This document shows positions 7,479 to 11,211 of a DNA stretch of 11,211 bases, in pieces. The first letter of the stretch is position 1, and each line of letters opens with the position of its first letter. The notes under the pieces are model-generated. The model saw only the letters and a list, made by a program, of their open reading frames with translations, had not been told where the DNA came from and did no database searches. Where the stretch lies: the NCBI GenBank assembly GCA_040880545.1, contig JBBDIE010000184.1, positions 1 through 11,211 on the forward strand, read 5' to 3'. This DNA comes from M55B112 sp040880545 (GTDB taxonomy: Bacteria > Bacteroidota > Bacteroidia > Bacteroidales > GCA-2748055). Both the position numbers and the translations under genes were made by a program.

Positions 7479-8885
7479 TTACATTGTTTTGGCCATTTTA
7501 ATGGCCGATTTCAGTGCGGCAAGCTTGTTCCCCACCTCCTTTAATTCCGATTCCCTGTCCGACTCCGACACGATGCCTGCACCCGCCTGGTAATAGAGCG
7601 TATTATTTTTCGACATGAATGAACGGATCATGATCGCATGATTTATATCGCCATTCAGCCTTATGTTACCAATGGTCCCTCCATAGTACCCCCTGCGCTT
7701 TCCTTCATATTTATCGATCAGCTCCATCGCCTTATATTTTGGTGCACCTGATAAGGTACCCGCAGGAAATGAATCGGCCATGATCTTTATCTTATTGGCA
7801 CCCGACGGTAGTACTCCCGACACTTTTGATACCATGTGTATCACGTGCGAATAAAACTGGATCTCCCTGTATTTCTCAACCGTAACTTTTGAAGTGGTCC
7901 GACTGAGGTCGTTCCTGGCCAGGTCAACCAACATAATATGCTCAGCATTTTCCTTTTCATCATTGGCCAGCTGTCTTGCCAGTTCACTGTCTTCGTCATC
8001 ATTCCCCGTCCGGCGGAACGTACCCGCGATTGGATTGATATACGCCTTATCACCCGACACCTCAATCTGTGTTTCCGGCGATGAACCAAATAACCTGTAA
8101 CTCCCATAATCAAAATAGAAAAGGTAAGGAGATGGATTTATGGAACGAAGTGCCCTGTAAACATTGAAATCATCTCCCCTGTATCCCTGTGAGAATTGTC
8201 TGGAAAGGACTATCTGGAACACATCTCCCCTGAAGCAATGTTCCTTTCCCTTGTCCACGATCTTCATATACTGATCATCCGTCATGTTGGTCTCCTCCTC
8301 GCCGTTGGTTTTAAAGTGGTAAACGGCGATGTTCCTGTTTTGGATGAGGTCCTCAATATAATCGATGGATGATTGCTCCCCATCCACCAGGTTTTCGATC
8401 AGCTGCAGCTCATTTTTCAGATGGTTAATGGCAATGATGTACTTGTAAAACCCGTATTTCATTTCAGGAATCTCTTCGTTCACATCTGTGACTGAACCGA
8501 AATTGATATCCTCAAAATACTGTACAGCATCGTAGGAAGAGTAACCAAAAACACCATCGATCACCAGGTTGCTTTCCACCTCAACCGGCAGAAATGCATG
8601 AACAAATTCATCCAGCTTTTCAACTACATCGGATCGTTTCTGAAGCTGGATTTCCGTCCGCTCTTTCCCGGGCATCCCGACAAACAGCCTGTCATTCCGG
8701 AGTTCAAAATCCGCGATAGGGTTCAGACAGAGGAAGGAATACGAATTCTGGTTAGTATGATAATCAGAACTCTCCAGTAACAGGGAGTTTGGAAACACAT
8801 CCCGGATCTTCAGGTAAATACTTACCGGAGTAATTATATCAGCCAGAATTGTTTTTGATACCGTTTTGATCTTTACTTTTTCCAT
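7479..8885 (-). CDS. trpE: Anthranilate synthase component I
   Basis: Converts chorismate and ammonia to anthranilate, the committed step. It has 468 residues from ATG 8885; a TTG two codons earlier is a poorer start. The N-terminal domain carries SLLLESSD near residues 34-41, the element of the Trp feedback site, so allosteric inhibition is probably retained. The chorismate-binding domain shows NPSPYLFYF, FGSSPE, NPIAGTFRR (284-292), the metal-site region LVDLARNDLSR (319-329), and DSFPAGTLSGAPK (371-383), followed by GYYGGTIG. These fit anthranilate rather than p-aminobenzoate synthase, although the two families are close. It is the first enzyme gene of the operon, and its ATG lies only 14 bases past the T-run of the attenuator. 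Confidence 0.95.
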   Translation of the reverse strand: MEKVKIKTVSKTILADIITPVSIYLKIRDVFPNSLLLESSDYHTNQNSYSFLCLNPIADFELRNDRLFVGMPGKERTEIQLQKRSDVVEKLDEFVHAFLPVEVESNLVIDGVFGYSSYDAVQYFEDINFGSVTDVNEEIPEMKYGFYKYIIAINHLKNELQLIENLVDGEQSSIDYIEDLIQNRNIAVYHFKTNGEEETNMTDDQYMKIVDKGKEHCFRGDVFQIVLSRQFSQGYRGDDFNVYRALRSINPSPYLFYFDYGSYRLFGSSPETQIEVSGDKAYINPIAGTFRRTGNDDEDSELARQLANDEKENAEHIMLVDLARNDLSRTTSKVTVEKYREIQFYSHVIHMVSKVSGVLPSGANKIKIMADSFPAGTLSGAPKYKAMELIDKYEGKRRGYYGGTIGNIRLNGDINHAIMIRSFMSKNNTLYYQAGAGIVSESDRESELKEVGNKLAALKSAIKMAKTM

Positions 8886-8899
8886 ATTCAATTAGTTAT

Positions 8900-8938
8900 A
8901 AAAAAAAATCAGGACCTGCCGTAACGGCAAGTCCTGAT
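8900..8938 (-). terminator. Intrinsic terminator of the trp attenuator
   Basis: Read on the minus strand, ATCAGGACTTGCCG (8938-8925) pairs with CGGCAGGTCCTGAT (8921-8908) around the loop TTA. This is 14 consecutive pairs with one G-U, followed at once by nine U (8908-8900, the first being in the stem). It stands between the leader peptide and trpE, so read-through decides expression of the whole operon. A T-run at 8943-8949 on the other side means it might also stop plus-strand transcripts. Confidence 0.93.
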
Positions 8939-8996
8939 CTGATTTTTTTGAATGACTGGTCCGCTTCGGCTACAATGTATCGAAGGGCCACCACCA
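8939..8996 (-). promoter_or_regulatory. Pause hairpin and antiterminator of the trp leader RNA
   Basis: Hairpin 1:2 has three paired blocks: TGGT (8993-8990) with ACCA (8960-8957), CC (8987-8986) with GG (8962-8961), and CTTCG (8985-8981) with CGAAG (8968-8964). Its 5' arm covers the Trp codons. If ribosomes stall there, segment 2 is freed. It can then pair with the 5' arm of the terminator: AGCGG (8965-8961) with CCGUU (8927-8923), and AGUC (8957-8954) with GACU (8933-8930). An alternative pairs GGACC (8962-8958) with GGUCC in the 3' terminator arm. The pairings were found by eye and their energies were not calculated. Confidence 0.65.
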
Positions 8997-9020
8997 AATA
9001 TTTTGCTTTCTCAATCTCAT
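8970..9020 (-). CDS. trpL: Tryptophan operon leader peptide with three Trp codons
   Basis: A 16-residue reading frame, MRLRKQNIWWWPFDTL, with ATG at 9020 and TAG ending at 8970. Codons 9-11 are consecutive UGG. Such peptides act only as sensors of charged tRNA-Trp. With plenty of tryptophan the ribosome runs to the stop codon, covers segment 2 of the RNA and lets the terminator form. When charged tRNA is scarce it stalls at the Trp codons and the antiterminator forms. Here the stop codon falls in the loop of hairpin 1:2, and the terminator starts 31 bases later, which is the expected geometry. No Shine-Dalgarno site precedes it; the start context is A/U-rich (GTTTAAATG), normal for this phylum. 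Confidence 0.9.
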   Translation of the reverse strand: MRLRKQNIWWWPFDTL

Positions 9021-9080
9021 TTAAACTGTAAGAGATTGTAAAATTAGGATATTTTTCAATAAAAAAAATGATTCCAAAAA

Positions 9081-9108
9081 AAAATATACCAATCATTCCT
9101 TCCTTCAA
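9081..9108 (-). promoter_or_regulatory. Candidate trp operon promoter
   Basis: On the minus strand TTG (9108-9106) is followed 17 bases later by TATATTTT (9088-9081), which matches the Bacteroidota pattern TTG-N17-23-TAnnTTTG except for the last base. Transcription would begin about 55 bases before the leader peptide. A competing -7 candidate, TAATTTTA (9046-9039), lies closer to the leader start but has no well-spaced -33 partner. The region is full of A and T runs, so chance matches are easy. Confidence 0.3.
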
Positions 9109-9284
9109 CCGATTTATACGCTCGTCATCATTACACCAACACAAGATAAAACTCCCATTCACAGCGGAACCAGCCACCCTGATTCAGTGCATGATTACCT
9201 GCCCTTAAGGTGCTGATCCATGAAAAATTCCTGGTGAATAATTACCCATTACAACACTATCCGGAGGATTTGGTTGAAACAATA

Positions 9285-10097
9285 ATGAAAAAAACTTACT
9301 TTCGCATCTCAATTTATCAGATACATAGGGAAATGATACGAATACTTCGCAACGGGGGAATTTTTCTCGGAATTTGGATGGTGGTTATGATCATATACGC
9401 CATTGCAAATGGCGTTTCAGATTTTGAATATCTCTGGAAATTCACCACCCTGCCGGGGCTGACGCTTGCATCCGTGGCTATGGCCGGTACGGTAATGCAG
9501 AAATACATTCCGGTTAAGCGGGGAATAAACTGGATTTTCCTGGTACTGGCCCTGGCACTCGACCAGGGAATAAAGATTTACCTCTTTTCGCTCGACTGGG
9601 AAAATCTTTCCATTCCACTCATAGAACCTGTTTTTTATATTGAACCCACACAGAATACACTGGGTTCATACCTTTGGGTATTACTCAATTTTAAAAAAGG
9701 CTCCCATCTGCTTAATATTATCCTGTTTTCTGTGATAGGATTTCTCTTCGTTGAGATCTGGAGATTTTATACCCGCCGGAAACGCAATAGCTTCTGGATC
9801 AATGGTTTTATTCACCTCTTTCTGGCAGGATTATTCGCCAATATTATCGATAACGCATACTGGGGCGGATCTCTGGATTATGTCACCATCAGACCATTTT
9901 ACACATTCGACCTGAAGGATATGTACATAACCATGTGTGAACTGTTCCTGATCACCGAACTCATCGATAACAAAGTGCTGATGAAGCTCATCAAAATGCC
10001 CAAAGATGAGAGTAATAAACTAAATAAGGATTTTTTCAGATTTATCAAAGATGATCTGAAAGTTATTTTCAGGAAAAAAGAGAACAGGAACAATTAG
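9285..10097 (+). CDS. Atypical lipoprotein signal peptidase (LspA/SPase II) homologue
   Basis: A 270-residue polytopic membrane protein. LspA family motifs appear in order: the first family helix ending in LDQGIK (92-97), QNTLGS (123-128, the place of the N-x-G-A-A motif), AGLFANIIDNAYWGGSLDYV (181-200) and FDLKDMYI (208-215). The aspartates of the family's catalytic pair align with Asp189 and Asp212, and Asn186 is also kept. Unusual points are Asn190 where NxxDR normally has Arg, and FDLKD for FNLAD. About 80 residues precede the family domain, with probable extra membrane segments (25-42 and perhaps 57-71), and the C-terminal tail is basic. Usual LspA proteins have about 160-210 residues. 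Start ATG 9285 is preferred; a GTG at 9210 would add 25 polar residues. It may be an active paralogue with altered specificity or a non-canonical LspA. Confidence 0.75.
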   Translation: MKKTYFRISIYQIHREMIRILRNGGIFLGIWMVVMIIYAIANGVSDFEYLWKFTTLPGLTLASVAMAGTVMQKYIPVKRGINWIFLVLALALDQGIKIYLFSLDWENLSIPLIEPVFYIEPTQNTLGSYLWVLLNFKKGSHLLNIILFSVIGFLFVEIWRFYTRRKRNSFWINGFIHLFLAGLFANIIDNAYWGGSLDYVTIRPFYTFDLKDMYITMCELFLITELIDNKVLMKLIKMPKDESNKLNKDFFRFIKDDLKVIFRKKENRNN

Positions 10098-10122
10098 CCG
10101 ATTTTCTCTCCAGTTGAAAAAA

Positions 10123-10662
10123 TCAGATTGACTTACCCACGGGGAGTTCTTCAATCATCCGTGCCACCTGTTTTGGCAGATCCTCCGCCCTGATTTCAGG
10201 GGACCGCCCCACTTCACCCACAGCCGCACTATTCCAAACATGCCTGTTATTGCTGGTATCGTAAATATCAACAACCAACGCCCGCTCTATAAAATTATAG
10301 GTTGAAGGATAAGGATAACTGTAGTGGAACGGGTGATAGAAATGATAATCAGGGTAAATCGGTCCATACTGCGGAGATTTTGCTTCTCTGAAATAAACAG
10401 TGATTTTTACCTGAAGATCGGCTCCCGCATCTTTAAATGCAAGCCCTTTTTTCTCAAGTTCCCTTGCAAAAGATGCACGGATCCTTTCAAGTTCCATGCC
10501 TGTAATGGTCTTCTTATTCCCATCACTCCAATCCATGAATGAATAGGTCGAATATTGACTGAAATCAGCCTCAGGATCAAGGTCATGATAAACCCTGAAA
10601 CTATTCCCGCAGCCCGATAACAGGAAAATAACCGGAATCAATGCTATGATTAATTTTTTCAT
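10123..10662 (-). CDS. DUF4136-family lipoprotein
   Basis: A 179-residue lipoprotein. The signal MKKLIIALIPVIFLLSGC ends in a strong lipobox (LSGC) with acceptor Cys18. Residues G and N follow, not the acidic cluster that marks surface export in some Bacteroidota, so it probably faces the periplasm. The mature part begins FRVYHDLDPEADFSQYSTYSFMDW, typical of DUF4136 (PF13590). It continues with a helix (MELERIRASFARELEKKGL), DLQVKITVYFRE, a Tyr/Pro/His-rich stretch (YGPIYPDYHFYHPFHYSYPYP), and LVVDIYDTSNNRHVWNSAAVGEV near the end. The family has no established biochemical role. The start is ATG 10662; earlier in-frame starts would spoil the signal peptide. It converges on the LspA-like gene with 25 bases between stops. 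Confidence 0.88.
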   Translation of the reverse strand: MKKLIIALIPVIFLLSGCGNSFRVYHDLDPEADFSQYSTYSFMDWSDGNKKTITGMELERIRASFARELEKKGLAFKDAGADLQVKITVYFREAKSPQYGPIYPDYHFYHPFHYSYPYPSTYNFIERALVVDIYDTSNNRHVWNSAAVGEVGRSPEIRAEDLPKQVARMIEELPVGKSI

Positions 10663-10782
10663 GACGTGAATTTTAATTTGTATCGTACACATTAAGCAAC
10701 TTCAAATTCTGTGCCACAGAAACCTTAATAATTAACCTGTTGATTTCCTTTTTTCCGAAAAGTCATTGCCTCCCTAATGGCC

Positions 10783-11211
10783 TTATTGTGAGGAAAGATA
10801 AGAGACCCCGGTCAACTTTTCAGAAAGTTCCCACAACCTCGATTGCGCATCCTTACTCACTTTCCTGTTTCTGGGATAGCTCCTTACCGGGTAACCCCGC
10901 ATACCTGCAAAACCACCCGGACCATAATATCCCCGACTCACTGCATCCGGTGACGTAGCAGCGAAGAGAATGGGGAGCGCTCCCATTTCAGTGCTCTGGG
11001 CAACCAACCTGTTGGCCAACCTGCCTGCCTTAACGAGCAGGTCCCTACCATTCATCTGGGCACCTTTTTCAATCAGTCGGGAATCTGCATATCCAGGATG
11101 AGCCGCCAGCACCTTAATTTCCAGTCCAATAGATGATGCCCGTTCTGCCATTTCATGGGTAAACAGAATATTGGCAAGTTTGCTCATCCCGTAAGCCAAC
11201 CATTTCCTGTA
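10783..11211 (-). CDS. Short-chain dehydrogenase/reductase, C-terminal part
   Basis: The last 142 residues of a classical SDR oxidoreductase, cut by the right edge of the window; the reading frame is open to base 11211. The visible part starts just before the catalytic YxxxK motif (YGMSK), continues as LANILFTHEMAERASSIGLEIKVLAAHPGYADSRL, where the P-G turn after the sixth strand is typical, and ends with GPGGFAGMRGYP and a basic C-terminal helix. The pattern resembles retinol-dehydrogenase-like SDRs, which carry Y-x-x-S-K-L-A-N, but substrate and cofactor cannot be told without the missing N-terminal Rossmann part. A 120-base gap separates it from the downstream lipoprotein gene on the same strand, so co-transcription is possible but unproven. 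Confidence 0.88.
   Translation of the reverse strand, partial: YRKWLAYGMSKLANILFTHEMAERASSIGLEIKVLAAHPGYADSRLIEKGAQMNGRDLLVKAGRLANRLVAQSTEMGALPILFAATSPDAVSRGYYGPGGFAGMRGYPVRSYPRNRKVSKDAQSRLWELSEKLTGVSYLSSQ

Larger units (their letters stand above)
2363..9020 (-). other. Complete tryptophan operon trpLEGDCFBA
   Basis: Leader peptide and seven structural genes lie on one strand in pathway-related order. The gaps are 7, 10, 95, 1 and 10 bases, with one 11-base overlap (trpF-trpB). Together they convert chorismate plus glutamine, PRPP and serine into tryptophan. Every gene is intact and none is fused; many other bacteria fuse trpGD or trpCF. Apart from the leader terminator before trpE I see no internal promoter or terminator, and none after trpA, where the operon meets a convergent gene. 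Confidence 0.9.

Noticed and set aside
9061..9085. Runs of A at 9061-9068 and 9077-9085 as a regulatory element
   Set aside because: Simple homopolymer runs in an AT-rich leader region; no symmetry or known motif beyond the weak promoter match already listed.
8896..9177. 93-codon minus-strand reading frame upstream of trpE
   Set aside because: It runs through the leader peptide and the terminator hairpin in another frame, has no family resemblance, and its C-terminal half is just the attenuator RNA read out of frame.
9210..9284. GTG-initiated extension of the LspA-like protein
   Set aside because: It adds 25 polar, family-unlike residues. ATG 9285 (MKKTYFR) in an A-rich context is the more natural start, although GTG cannot be fully excluded.

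Overview
The window looks like chromosomal DNA of a Bacteroidota member, most likely Bacteroidales or Marinilabiliales. The reasons are A-rich translation starts without clear Shine-Dalgarno sites, a promoter element of the TAnnTTTG type, and relatives of YceI, DUF4136 and beta-barrel proteins typical of that phylum. The exact genus cannot be read from the sequence.

Layout from left to right. Positions 1-348 are non-coding and hold a hairpin-rich, repeat-like stretch and a perfect 17-bp inverted repeat. Next is a YceI-family secreted protein (349-999, minus). A divergent promoter region then leads into two plus-strand genes that overlap by 4 bases: an unrecognised small secreted or lipid-anchored protein (1178-1627) and an outer-membrane beta-barrel-like protein (1624-2388). 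The last gene runs 26 bases into the tail of trpA on the other strand.

The centre (2363-9020, minus strand) is a complete tryptophan operon in the order trpL-E-G-D-C-F-B-A. It encodes every step from chorismate to tryptophan, each gene full length with its catalytic residues. Control is visible at two levels. Ahead of trpE lies a 16-residue leader peptide with three consecutive Trp codons, followed by mutually exclusive RNA hairpins that end in a strong intrinsic terminator, which is classic ribosome-mediated attenuation. TrpE also keeps the LLLES motif linked to feedback inhibition by tryptophan.

The right end holds a divergent plus-strand membrane protein (9285-10097). I read it as an unusual lipoprotein signal peptidase (LspA) homologue: both catalytic aspartates are kept, the arginine after the first is replaced, and there is an extra N-terminal membrane region. 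Converging on it is a DUF4136 lipoprotein (10123-10662), followed by the 3' part of a short-chain dehydrogenase cut by the window edge (10783-11211).

Most of the window is ordinary biosynthesis. The items worth a second look are the trp attenuator, the atypical LspA-like protein, the unknown gene pair 1178-2388 with its overlap into trpA, and the left-end repeats. I see no tRNA, rRNA, CRISPR array, transposase or defence system.
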